Source of the DNA: Candidatus Adiutrix intracellularis
Lineage (GTDB): Bacteria > Desulfobacterota > Desulfarculia > Adiutricales > Adiutricaceae
Reading direction: 5' to 3'
Length of the DNA stretch: 40,292 nucleotides
Assembly (NCBI GenBank): GCA_001577715.1
Contig: LQAA01000087.1
Span: 1-40,292 of the forward strand
In this document: piece by piece, positions 1 through 8,915 of the stretch
Position numbering within the stretch: position 1 is the first letter of the stretch
How the letters are laid out: each line of letters begins with the position of its first letter
The notes under the pieces: generated by a model
What the model was told of the DNA's origin: nothing
The model's database searches: none
What the model saw: only the letters and a program-made list of their open reading frames with translations
Translations under genes and position numbers: made by a program

Positions 1-11
1 ATTTAAGATAT

Positions 12-17
12 AAGGAG
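12..17 (+). promoter_or_regulatory. Ribosome binding site of the NifU-like gene
   Basis: AAGGAG lies eight bases before the ATG at 26 and fixes that start. It is one of the best Shine-Dalgarno sites in the window. Confidence 0.75.
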
Positions 18-25
18 TTAGTATC

Positions 26-271
26 ATGAGAGAACAAGTAGAAGCAGTGCTGGCTAAAGTACGTCCTACCCTCAAAGCTGACGGCGGCGACATTAAATTA
101 ATTGACGTAAAAGACGGCGTGGTCCAAATTAGCTTAACGGGAGCCTGCAGCGGCTGTCCCATGAGCCAAATGACCTTAAAACACGGAGTGGAAAAAGCTC
201 TCAAAGAAGCTATTCCCGAAATTAAGTCGGTGGTATCAGTCGACAAAAATGCTGTCGGCGGTTGTTGTTGA
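26..271 (+). CDS. NifU-like Fe-S cluster scaffold protein (Nfu domain only)
   Basis: An 81-residue protein consisting only of the C-terminal NifU (Nfu) domain, which binds a [4Fe-4S] cluster and passes it to apo-enzymes in the cytosol. Visible signs are the early VRPTLKADGGDI stretch and the cluster motif CSGC at residues 41-44 followed by PMSQMTL. Single-domain Nfu proteins of 75-90 residues are common in anaerobes. The sequence ends in GGCC, an extra cysteine pair that is not part of the usual motif. The start is fixed by AAGGAG at 12-17. A hairpin terminator follows at about 300-329, so it is probably transcribed separately from bioY. Likely clients in this window are IspG, aconitase and RlmN, all Fe-S enzymes; that link is inference. 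Confidence 0.93.
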   Translation: MREQVEAVLAKVRPTLKADGGDIKLIDVKDGVVQISLTGACSGCPMSQMTLKHGVEKALKEAIPEIKSVVSVDKNAVGGCC

Positions 272-294
272 CCTTAAATTTCCAGCTGAGCCGC

Positions 295-329
295 TTTTTC
301 CGGCGTCGCGCCAACGGCGCCGGATTTTT
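295..329 (+). terminator. Rho-independent terminator after the NifU-like gene
   Basis: CCGGCGTCG (300-308) pairs with CGGCGCCGG (315-323) across a six-base loop, giving a nine-base stem with one G-T pair. T runs flank it (296-299 and 325-329), so it could act in both directions. It separates the NifU-like gene from bioY. Confidence 0.75.
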
Positions 330-359
330 GCCTAAACCTTTTCAGAAGGAATACTTTTT

Positions 360-986
360 ATGAGTTATTTTACAGCAACCTGGAGTGATTGGCAAAATAT
401 GACTCACCACAAACGCCAGTCTTTTTATGCCTGGCGGGACGAGCTCACTCTTTTTGGCCGCATCGGATTTTTGATGGCCTCGGCGGCCTTTATTGGCCTT
501 TGCGCCCAGATCAAACTGGTTTTACCTCTCACTCCGGTTCCTCTAACTCTTCAAACTTTTGCCGTGGCTACCGTAGCGGTGACCTCCGGCGGACTCTGGG
601 GAACTCTTGCAACGGTCGTTTATATTGCTCTGGCCACTCTAGGTCTACCCTGGCTAGCCGGAAGCCACGGCGGCTGGGCGGTCATAACCGGATCCACGGG
701 CGGCTATATTGTTGGCTTTATCTTAATGGCAACGTTTATAGGCCGTTTTACCGATAAGCCGACCCGTTGCGCCTGGTTACCAACATGGGCAGCCTTGTTC
801 GCGGCCGATGTATTTTTGATTCTTATCCCGGGCACCTTGTGGCTATGGTTCAACATGGAGGCCGATGGGCCTCTACTAGAAACTCTAGGGCAAGCTTTCA
901 CCCAAGGGGTTGTCCCATTCATTCTGGCGGATATCTGGAAATCAGGGGCTACTTCCCTTATAGTAGCCTGGCTAGGCCGCCGTTAA
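360..986 (+). CDS. bioY: BioY, biotin-specific S component of an ECF transporter
   Basis: A 208-residue integral membrane protein of the BioY family, which binds biotin and works with a shared EcfA/A'/T energising module. About six hydrophobic segments are visible. Family signatures include LPLTPVPLTLQTFAV around residues 52-66, a glycine-rich GSTGGYIVGF loop near 110-119, and ADIWKSG near the C terminus, the counterpart of the conserved (G/A)D-x-x-K segment. The Shine-Dalgarno AGAAGGA lies about ten bases before the ATG. No EcfA or EcfT gene is in the window, so the module must be elsewhere or BioY must act alone. Presence of BioY suggests that the cell imports biotin; whether it has also lost biotin synthesis cannot be seen here. 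Confidence 0.93.
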   Translation: MSYFTATWSDWQNMTHHKRQSFYAWRDELTLFGRIGFLMASAAFIGLCAQIKLVLPLTPVPLTLQTFAVATVAVTSGGLWGTLATVVYIALATLGLPWLAGSHGGWAVITGSTGGYIVGFILMATFIGRFTDKPTRCAWLPTWAALFAADVFLILIPGTLWLWFNMEADGPLLETLGQAFTQGVVPFILADIWKSGATSLIVAWLGRR

Positions 987-1249
987 AACACCCCCAAAAT
1001 TTTCTTCCCTTCACAGCCGCCTCCACCTACGAGCGGTAACAACCAGAGTAATCCCGGACACAGAATTCAGATCATACAGGGTCATAATAAACATGATACT
1101 AAATGTAAGACCGCGTCCACCAGCATTAAAGGTAACCTAGCGGTAGATCTTTATTTTATCTAAAATATGAATCGAATAATCTTTCCCTCCTAAAAAAGGA
1201 ACTGGACCAGGTGTTCTCAAATTTATTATAACATTAATACAAACGAAGC
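987..1249. other. Intergenic region without recognisable gene
   Basis: Between bioY and the hydrolase I see no open frame with protein-like content, no tRNA and no clear hairpin terminator. A short AT-rich run at 1145-1245 could hold the promoter of the next gene, but I cannot point to convincing -35 and -10 boxes. Confidence 0.5.
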
Positions 1250-2152
1250 ATGTTAAAGGTTGAATTTTATCCAGGAATTACCAAACGTCAGGAAACCATG
1301 AATCAGTTTGGGAGCTGGCTAGCTGAGAGCGCCGGACGGATCTTTGTGGTGGATACGGGGGTGGGCGCAGGCGCCGCTAATTTGACCCGCCGTCTTAAGA
1401 AACGACTGGGGGGGAAAAAGCTAAACTATATCTTACTGACCCATATCCATCTGGATCATGCCGGGGGAGTTCGAGAAATTCTCAAAGCCTGGCCGGAGGC
1501 CCAGGTGGTGGTACACACCCGGGGCCTTAGTCATCTGACCAACCCAACCCGATTGTGGGAAAGGACGCGTCTAGTTATGGGCGAATTGGCCAATTTGTAC
1601 GGCCGCCCGGAACCCCTTAACCCAGCTTGCCTCATAGCCCATACTAAGGCTAATCTCCCGGGGCTGTTCATTATGGAGACTCCAGGACACGCTTCCCACC
1701 ATCTGAGCTTTCAACTTGACAAAACCTGGTTTGTGGGCGAGGCCGGGGGGTGCCCTTACCGTTGGTCCGGTCGTCTGCACAGCCGACCAGCAACCCCACC
1801 ACATTACGACCCCAGCCTAACCCTAGCTTCCATAGATCGTCTATTGCAGGAAACCGATAACCAAGCATATTTTGCCCATACGCCCGAGGCCCTACCCTTC
1901 CACGAGGTTCTTAATCTTTACAAAAGACAACTAGCTAAATGGGCTGATTTTATGCGTCGCCCAGAGTCGAACGCTCGCCCCGACGAAAACCGCTCCGAAC
2001 ACTTGAACCGTTTAGCCAACGACCTTTTTCGCCTGGATCCCAACCTTAGACCTTTAAACTACTTATCTCCAGAGGATCTTAAACAAGAGAAACATTTTAT
2101 TTGTAATTCCATTGAGGGCTTTCTAGAATATCAGAAAAAAGAAATTAGATGA
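1250..2152 (+). CDS. Metallo-beta-lactamase-fold hydrolase
   Basis: A 300-residue protein of the metallo-beta-lactamase superfamily. The metal motif T-H-I-H-L-D-H-A-G-G gives H65, H67, D69 and H70; H147 lies in ETPGHASHH and H210 in YFAHTPE, completing the expected ligands. The position normally held by the metal-bridging Asp is a Glu (E164 in VGEAGG), which is unusual. The C-terminal 90 residues form a charged helical extension. The substrate cannot be inferred: thiolester hydrolases, lactonases and nucleases share the fold. The ATG at 1250 has only a weak Shine-Dalgarno (ACGAAG). It stands alone between a 263-base spacer and a decay zone, so it is probably a single-gene unit. Confidence 0.85.
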   Translation: MLKVEFYPGITKRQETMNQFGSWLAESAGRIFVVDTGVGAGAANLTRRLKKRLGGKKLNYILLTHIHLDHAGGVREILKAWPEAQVVVHTRGLSHLTNPTRLWERTRLVMGELANLYGRPEPLNPACLIAHTKANLPGLFIMETPGHASHHLSFQLDKTWFVGEAGGCPYRWSGRLHSRPATPPHYDPSLTLASIDRLLQETDNQAYFAHTPEALPFHEVLNLYKRQLAKWADFMRRPESNARPDENRSEHLNRLANDLFRLDPNLRPLNYLSPEDLKQEKHFICNSIEGFLEYQKKEIR

Positions 2153-2772
2153 ACCAGGACTCAAAAGAAAAGAAAGGTTAATTTTATCCAACCATTCGGC
2201 ATTTTTTCTAGCCGTTCCAAAATCAATTCATACTTCCAGCATGTCAATCTTTTCCCACAACCAGCTAACTAACTTAACTCCAGATTAATACCGATACTTT
2301 TTTATTTCCGACAAAAAATTAACCATGGCACTGGAAGAACAAGTTCGGCTAACAACTAGCATTTATTTTATCGACTCTGGATCCGGGGCAAATTTACCGA
2401 ATAGATTCTTTTTCCCCGTACCATTTCGATTCACCAATTTACATAATAACTCATCTATATAATTAAGAAGTTTTTTAACCGTTTTCAATAAGGTTACATT
2501 ACCGAATTCATAATGTAATTAAATTCTAACACACATTCATTAAGAGTAATTTTATTTCTTTTATTTTTCCGATAGTATTAATTTTTTTGTTATAATATTA
2601 TATAATTATAATACTAGCCTACTAAACTAGTTCCTTTACTCCCCATTATATTAATCGAGCTTCTAAAATACTAATTAATTTTTTAGTCAGCTAGAAAATT
2701 TAATAAAAAAATAAGTTATTTTATTTTTATAACTAGTCGATTCTTTAAAAATATTTTAGAACAAGCATCAAA
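2153..2772. other. AT-rich decayed region, no gene recognised
   Basis: Very AT-rich, with a short 46-codon frame from the ATG at 2325 that I cannot assign. No protein family, tRNA or repeat was recognised. It reads as eroded sequence between the hydrolase gene and the dead IS5 element. Confidence 0.5.
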
Positions 2773-3830
2773 TCACTCGTTGCGGATTCTATTGACGTAA
2801 CCCACGGTTAAAAGTCTCGAAATCACCAGATGCAAATAAAGCTTTGCCTCCCGCACCCATTTCATGGAGTTAAAAGCAGTGGTAGCCATAAATGCGTTAA
2901 TTTTATCTCCTAAGATCCCTTTCAGAAAGTTTTAAAATATTTAAGTATCTAATTTAAGATATCTAATAACTAATTCTATTTTACTACGTTATTTATTGCA
3001 TTTTCTATTTTTTTGTTTTTTAAATTCGCTATTTTTTTAACCTCAATTTTCTGGTGTTAATGTTTGGACCCCCTCAACTATTTTGCGACCTCGATAACCT
3101 AGGTTACAAAGCCCTAAATCTGATTTATAGTTCAAAATCATGACCATTTTTTGATTATATTACCAACCGTATTACTATGGTAGAAGTTTCGATTAAAATT
3201 TTGGTAGCTATAATCACACCATGAATCTTAGCCACCACTATTGAAATTTTCGAGCCAACCTTATACCTCTTATGCTTTTTACCTTTGGCTATACAGAATA
3301 TTTTCAACTAATGTAACCTGTAAATTTTATTTTTATCTTTTTACTATTAAGTCAAAAATATACTCAACCAACTTGAATCATTCTTTATAAATTCCTAAGT
3401 TAACCATTGTTTTTTTTACTTGCTTCCATGAAACAAGGTTAAAGGAATAACCTTAAGGCGGCGCTTATCCTTCTTTACTCTTTTTAGGACTCCTGCAGAA
3501 ATTAATCGTTCTAATTATTTTCTTTATTTTTTCCTTATAGTACGACATAAAGAAAGACCTGCAAACGACATCATCTTACAAAATTAAATTATCCTTTTTA
3601 ATTGCAACTTAGGATTAATCGGAAAAATAATATTTTTTTCTTGAACGCTAATGTTAAAGAGAGATTCTTTCTAAAATCCTTCCTCTTCATACAACAAAAT
3701 AAAACCCTTGAAGATTTTCTTCACCCCTTCAACTTCAATATTTTAACGAAAACAAGTTGAATCAGACTAAATAATTATAATATTTTACAATTAGAATACT
3801 CTTTTAGGCGTGATTTCAAATTTATTTGAT
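2773..3830 (-). pseudogene. IS5-family transposase, heavily decayed (copy A)
   Basis: Read on the minus strand, several IS5-type transposase blocks appear in the right order although frames shift and stops interrupt them. They are an N-terminal EGVKKIFKG block (about 3700-3750), SVQEKNIIFP matching the usual TTVQEKNITFP (about 3620-3650), KGKKHKRYKVGSKISIVV (about 3230-3290), GYRGRKIVEGVQT around the second catalytic region (about 3070-3115), and the C-terminal NFLKGILGDKINAFMA (about 2885-2940) ending at TGA (2773-2775). A functional transposase of this group has about 450 residues. It is clearly inactive. Shorter copies of the same element occur at 17588-17800 and 30310-30510. Confidence 0.75.
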
Positions 3831-4139
3831 ACCCAAAAAAGTTCAATTTTAGAACTTCTCCTAACGAATGTATACTAAACGAATACATTAACCCCATTAA
3901 GTGTAAATCAGTAACCAGAGACAAAAAATAGCCCTTTAGGAATAAACCTATAAATATGGTACACTTGGCAAGCTATTCAATACGTCATCAGACGCTGCCG
4001 TACCAAAACTCCCTTATAGGAAGTAACCAAGCCACTTACCGAGCGGGTGATCCCTATTCCTGTAGCGCCTTCACTGGCACACTAAACTAAGATGGTTACC
4101 GCCTCTGTTATCTGCAGCGGTTAAACCACGTACAAAGAC
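3831..4139. other. Decayed spacer between IS5 remnant and glycerate kinase remnant
   Basis: From about 3960 the base composition changes to G-poor, C-rich on the + strand, as expected for the antisense of a former minus-strand gene. The sequence just past the end of the glycerate kinase similarity may belong to its former downstream neighbour, but I recognise no family. Confidence 0.4.
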
Positions 4140-5010
4140 CATTCCGATTTTAATAACACTCATAACCCAATCGACTACTTCTTCCAACAAATCTCCACCC
4201 TCAGCCATAGCTTTAGCTAAAAATACCGCTTTATCGACGGTATTCATAGTGAAATCTACCCGTCAAATATATACAGCTTCGACCCCTTCTCTAATGCTGC
4301 CGACAATGGTTAATACAAGCGGGTTACACTTCTTCACCCTCTCCACCACCTCGACGGAACCCTTACCATAAACAAACTAACAGCTCATTCCCCCCTCACC
4401 TATAATAACGAGATCGTATTTTTATAAACACTGGCTAACCCTAACGTAATCAAGAATAATTTTAATGCTAGCTTTCACTTAATCCCCGCAAAAGATCATT
4501 AAACCGTAACCCAGACTCCCAACGACCCTCGCCCCGAAAGTATCCGCCAAATCAAGACTAAACTGCGTTTTAACTTTCAAGGCGAAGTATTCAAACTTTT
4601 CATCAAAAATTTTAACGACGCCTGCATCCGAACCCTTCTGATCTGAGACCCAAATACGACCGAAATCCCAGTAAGGCCGCATAAATACGACCTTATATCT
4701 GAGACTATAATTATCTGCATCTCCACTATATAAGCATCTAACCTAAACCAGTCAATAGCAGCCAGTTGCTTAAGTAAACCCTCGCTAAAGTCCAGTTTAT
4801 TACCACCTCGACCTTTGAAAGATACCCCCAGCGTGATAAATCAAAACCTCCACCGTATCCTCACCGCCATCAACGATAGAAATCTTTTTAGTATAAGCCT
4901 GTGGAAATACCTTCTTAACGCCCGTGTTAATATAAATCGCAACCACCATATTGAAATTACTTTCTTTAAACGAATCAAGAACAACCAGTATATAACTATT
5001 CAGCTGTAGG
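4140..5010 (-). pseudogene. glxK: Glycerate kinase (GarK/GlxK type), pseudogene
   Basis: Minus-strand reading gives recognisable type I glycerate kinase blocks in order: DSFKESNFN (usual DSFKGSL), KVFPQAYTKKISIVDGGEDT (usual VADGGEGT), then a jump to GNKLDF...LAAIDWFRLD, WVSDQKGSDAGVV (usual FGPQKGA), YDLVIIGEGG (usual DLVITGEGRID), PLVLTIVGSIREGVEAVY (usual ALAGSIGEG) and a C-terminal helix LLEEVVDWVMSVIK. About 90 residues between the ADGGEG region and the middle domain are missing, so an internal deletion has removed part of the active site. In-frame stops replace several residues, including the Gln of the usual DGQT motif. The enzyme phosphorylates glycerate to 2-phosphoglycerate; that route has been lost here. 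Confidence 0.72.
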
Positions 5011-5879
5011 CTAAAAATGGAATAAAACTAATCAAAAAAATACTTAACCTAATTTTGCGAAAAAGAGCTTATTGAAGTAATGATTGTTGTAAAGCATCAT
5101 TACTATAACTCTATATTCTAATCAAAACTCACCATCTTATAGTTAGCAGGCCAAAAGTAAGAACCTCTATTTAAATACGTATCCGGTAATTTTAAGACTA
5201 CTTCTTTCATATAAAACTAATGGCATATTATTTTCGAAACATAAACACCAGTAGTCTTTATAATTATCAAAGGCGCAAATGATAAAAAACTTATCGAAAG
5301 TATCCGCCGCCTGATGGTCACTAAGCATCGTCTGCCATCTACCCTTAAAATAGCTATCGAACTCCTTTTAATCTTATACATGCTTCTCATAGAACACTTA
5401 CTAAAAAATTCAAAGAACAGTAGTACACCACTCACCCAAAATCCTAATTACTAAAAAAATCTGAAGCTAAAAACTAACCCCATTACAGCGCTCAACTGAG
5501 CCATTAAAGTAAAAATCTCACTCCAGTAGACCAACCATATTATATCGAAATACTGGAAGTGAGCCATTTAAAATTACAAAACGGATCCAACATAAAAATA
5601 GATATATAAGTCACCAGATTTTTGAAACTAAACTCTCCACCGTTGTCATAAAATACAGAGCCTAGATTCTCGACACTGAACAAAGACAAAAGATAACCAC
5701 CACTTCCCCTACGACGTAACCCTTGCCACTCAATATGAGAAGTTCGTTAAGATGCAAACCGTTTACCACTTACAATTTTAGATGTTTCCCTATGAATAGC
5801 GCACAGACTATTTCGCAAACTAAATATTTCTATTGCCTAGCATTGGCAGTATCTTTAATTACAATTAAAAGGGTTATAA
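5011..5879. other. Decayed region, no family recognised
   Basis: Contains short frames on both strands (for example 5217-5435) that mirror each other, so the original coding strand is unclear. A + strand frame starting near 5559 reads VSHLKLQNGSNIKI before its first stop, but I cannot assign it. No RNA gene or repeat was seen. Confidence 0.4.
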
Positions 5880-6690
5880 GCTCTTAGAAAAGTTTGAACA
5901 GTTACTCAAGTCAAAGCTGATTAATAACCCTGTTCTAAATAATAATGCAGATGAACCCTCATATAGAATATAGCTACCAAAAAAGTCTGGCTATATCTGA
6001 CCTCAGCGCCTCTCTATATCAGGTATTCCTTACACCAAAATATAGTCTTGAAATAATGACCGAAATAAGCACACTACCTAAATAGTCAGGACTATTCCTA
6101 TCATGGCCACTAGAAACTTTACTATACTTATACCGAAAATCTCCATGTTCTCTAAAACGCACCCCATTTAAAAAAACATATTACCGCTAAAAAAGACGCT
6201 AGCTAAAGTTAGGCAGGGAAAATAGTTTCACTACTCAAATATCTGAATAATAAATTGAAACCGCCGATAGTCATCTGAATCCTTTAAAAACTGATAAAAA
6301 TGGGACCGCTACTAGAGAATTCTATAAAATACTAAACTGGAATACTCGGAAATAATACGACCATTGAGCAAGACAAATCAAATCTCCCAGTTAAAATCAC
6401 GCAATATTTTAATGCAGCTACAAAATTATAAAGACGACCCCCTTCAATTTATAATTCGTAAAGACGTACCCTTTACTAAATCTAACCTAGCAAAAAACAA
6501 TCTCCGATTAATAAAAGTACAGCAAAAAAATGTTAGATTATCTCAGAACCTAAAATAAGGCAAAAATATTCCGCCATATTAGAAGCTATCTCTCTACATG
6601 CCGTAAAAATAATATCCCCCCTTCTGAAGCCCTCAATTCACTCTTCTATGAAAAACTTCCTAATTTTATCTATTCACTGACTACCCCATC
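5880..6690 (+). pseudogene. IS66-family transposase (TnpC) remnant
   Basis: Plus-strand translation shows IS66 TnpC blocks: LINNPVLNNNADEPSYRI near 5915-5980 (usual PVLHADET), NILMQLQNYKDDPLQFI at about 6393-6450 (usual NLLDRLRDYKDDVLRF), a VPFTKSNLAKNNLRLIKVQQ block at 6469-6530 (usual VPFTNNQAERDLRMVKVKQK), and after a frame change AKIFRHIRSYLSTCRKNN near 6562-6615 (usual FCRIRSYLSTARKQG). The Glu of the NQAERDLRM motif is Lys or Asn here. Stops and frameshifts between the blocks make it non-functional. The accessory genes TnpA and TnpB were not found. Confidence 0.75.
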
Positions 6691-7697
6691 TGAATAATTA
6701 CATCAATATATTTATATCTTCCCTCCCCTAGACAAACCTAAAGCTCCTGGCTAAACTAGCACCACGTTAATCAGAACGTTTCTAACAAAAACGACAAGGT
6801 TACTCACAGCGATATCCATGATCCGACGTCAGTACTAAAGCGAAGTTCAGGAACTATACGGAGTGATGAGGTGTTCTTCAGCCTTCAGCAACGAATTTTC
6901 CGGTCTATAGTTTCCTTTCTATGGAAGGAGTTAAGTTACAGTGCAGCCTAATAATATCCGTCCGAACCAGTATCTCATCCAGCGAAATGTATTAACCGAT
7001 GACTCACCCCATTTCGTCGGAACGCTCACCAATAACCAGAATTCGTATCCCGATGACCCTAGCCATGCGCCCATAGCCTACCCAATGCGACTAAAACTGA
7101 TAACAGCCAACGCTTACCCAGAAAGTTCCATTAGAGGATAGTCTAAAAAATACCATTCCAAGCTAGCGGACCGGCGCCCCTTTTTAATAATCTAAATATA
7201 ATAATTCACCCAGCTGGTAACTTTCCAGGAGTAGGGTTATAGCAAACTGAATCACCACTTCAATACCATAAACGAACCCGTTAAAAATAACTAGATCCTT
7301 TTCTTTAGCCGCTACCAGTCAATTATATCATAGCCGATGAATAGAAGCCCCATATAACGAAGGCTGAGGTAGACCTCTAGAATTTCCCGCGATAGCAAAT
7401 TTTATTTATAATGACGACCTCTACGCAGCTGGTGCATCTCACGATTACTGTTTTGAGCATATAATTATACATCATAGTTCAGCCGAAGACCGAAAAACCG
7501 ACCCAGCTTAAATCACCAAATTTTTCTGCGTATCCACCCAAAGCTACTGTTTCCATCTAATTTTATCCCTTTTGATCTGATCCGATTGTAACAACCCCGC
7601 GCCATCCTAATATTTAATTACAATTAATTACTTTATAAAATGAGCTTTGACAAAGCAAGCTGCTTTTATTAAAATCAAATTTAGAAAAAAATAAATT
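6691..7697. other. Decayed region, probable former minus-strand gene
   Basis: Moderate GC from about 6770 to 7560 suggests former coding sequence. A plus frame at 6941-7141 (66 codons) and a Trp-rich minus frame over the same stretch mirror each other. I favour neither strongly and recognise no family. The last 140 bases are AT-rich and lead into the next gene. Confidence 0.4.
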
Positions 7698-7889
7698 ATG
7701 CACATGAGGAAATCATGGTTGGAAAAATTACCCTTAGCCGGACTTACGCAAGCGAAGACCCTACCCATACCGAAGCCCCAGCCCTGACGAGCTTGAAAAG
7801 AAGCCGACACGGCGCAAGTACTTTTAAGACGAAAAAATGGATAGCTCAATCTAAAAAACCAGATAGCCTAGGATCGACCGGAAGATTTA
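7698..7889 (+). pseudogene. Possible stop-interrupted 5' part of the unknown gene at 7890
   Basis: In the same frame as the following gene, reading from the ATG at 7698 gives 64 codons with protein-like content (for example WLEKLPLAGLTQAK and ADTAQVLLRRKNG) broken by four stops: two TGA and two TAG. All four are one transition away from Arg, Trp or Gln codons and there is no frameshift before 7890. A competing 61-codon frame (7715-7900) overlaps it. I think this is the lost N-terminal part of the downstream gene, which would now start internally at 7890. Confidence 0.4.
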
Positions 7890-8915
7890 ATGAAAAATGA
7901 ATTTTTGACAGGCCAAAATTATTTGCCCGCGCTAGGCCGAACCTCGGAACTCAGAAAAAGAACCGACCAAATTCTGGTAGCCACCCAGAATACCCCTACC
8001 CTAACCACTCCAAAGAGCAGGAACTCTTTTATAACTAGTCTATCACCACATATATCGTATCTAGTGAAGGACAGCAGCTCCTACGTCGAGGTCACCTCCT
8101 CTAAAGCCCGCCTGGTTTTAGACGCTGATATCAACCTAAGAAAGCTAGGCCTAGAACTTAGCAACAGCCAAGATTTTTCGGAAAACGACTTCTACCTAGT
8201 GCTGAATAAAGACCAGCCCCCCCCAATTTTCATCTCCGCCGCCGAAAGCCTGAATCATCTCAACCTCACCTTTCTGCCCAACTATACTTACTGGAATCAT
8301 ATTCAAGAGCTATCTTTTTTTGCCTCAGCTTTTATGGCCGACAACCGTCTACCCTTCATCAACCATAACGACGAACAGCTACACCAAACTCTTAAATATC
8401 AACAGTACACCCCTAACCACTTTCCCATTCTCCTAGAAGGTATATCCGCGAATATAACTTTTCGCAGTTTCCCAAAAAAGGACTTTCAACTAAGCGATCT
8501 GACCATGTCCACTTCCTCTCTGCCCCACCGAGGTGACAATCTCGCCTCTCGCTTCCACCAAAGCAACCAAAACATAGTTTACGTAACAGATTATGAATTC
8601 CCAAATAACGATACCAATGAATCCAACCATTTTATCGAATTAATCATCAAAGCCAACGTCATTATTAACAACGCTCAGTATCTCTATCTGGAGAACGTGG
8701 CTCAAGAGGGTTGGGACCTTTTCCAGTTCCTTCAGCACAGTCTGTTTACCCCTAAAGGCCAAGGTGAATTTTTTTTGCTTTTTCACCACAACCTCGAACA
8801 ACGACCTAAAACTTCCGACAGTCTTAAAAAAATCCAACCTTATCACCATATTATCAGCGACCATAGGCCAGTGCGAATAGAACTGGCCATTAAAAGCCTG
8901 ACTCTGGAAGTCTGA
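7890..8915 (+). CDS. Unknown 341-residue protein coupled to ispG
   Basis: An uninterrupted frame of 341 codons that I do not recognise. It is polar, rich in Asn, Ser, Leu and His, with no signal peptide, no clear membrane segment and no cysteine. Its stop codon overlaps the ispG start (TGATG at 8913-8917), so translation is coupled to ispG and the gene heads the ispG-proS-rel-rlmN operon. Codon use matches its neighbours. The ATG at 7890 has a weak GGAAG upstream. Sixty-four codons further upstream stay in the same frame but carry four stops, so the present protein may be an N-terminally truncated survivor. In many deltaproteobacteria rseP or dxr precedes ispG, but no HExxH protease or DXR motif is visible here. 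Confidence 0.6.
   Translation: MKNEFLTGQNYLPALGRTSELRKRTDQILVATQNTPTLTTPKSRNSFITSLSPHISYLVKDSSSYVEVTSSKARLVLDADINLRKLGLELSNSQDFSENDFYLVLNKDQPPPIFISAAESLNHLNLTFLPNYTYWNHIQELSFFASAFMADNRLPFINHNDEQLHQTLKYQQYTPNHFPILLEGISANITFRSFPKKDFQLSDLTMSTSSLPHRGDNLASRFHQSNQNIVYVTDYEFPNNDTNESNHFIELIIKANVIINNAQYLYLENVAQEGWDLFQFLQHSLFTPKGQGEFFLLFHHNLEQRPKTSDSLKKIQPYHHIISDHRPVRIELAIKSLTLEV

Noticed and set aside
4479-4682. 67-codon minus-strand open frame as an independent gene
   Set aside because: It is an uninterrupted piece of the glycerate kinase pseudogene, with the block WVSDQKGSDAG in the expected place.
7715-7900. 61-codon plus-strand open frame before the unknown gene
   Set aside because: The frame continuous with the downstream gene has better coding content despite four stops, and this one overlaps the downstream start. 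It remains a weak alternative because a GAGG precedes its ATG.
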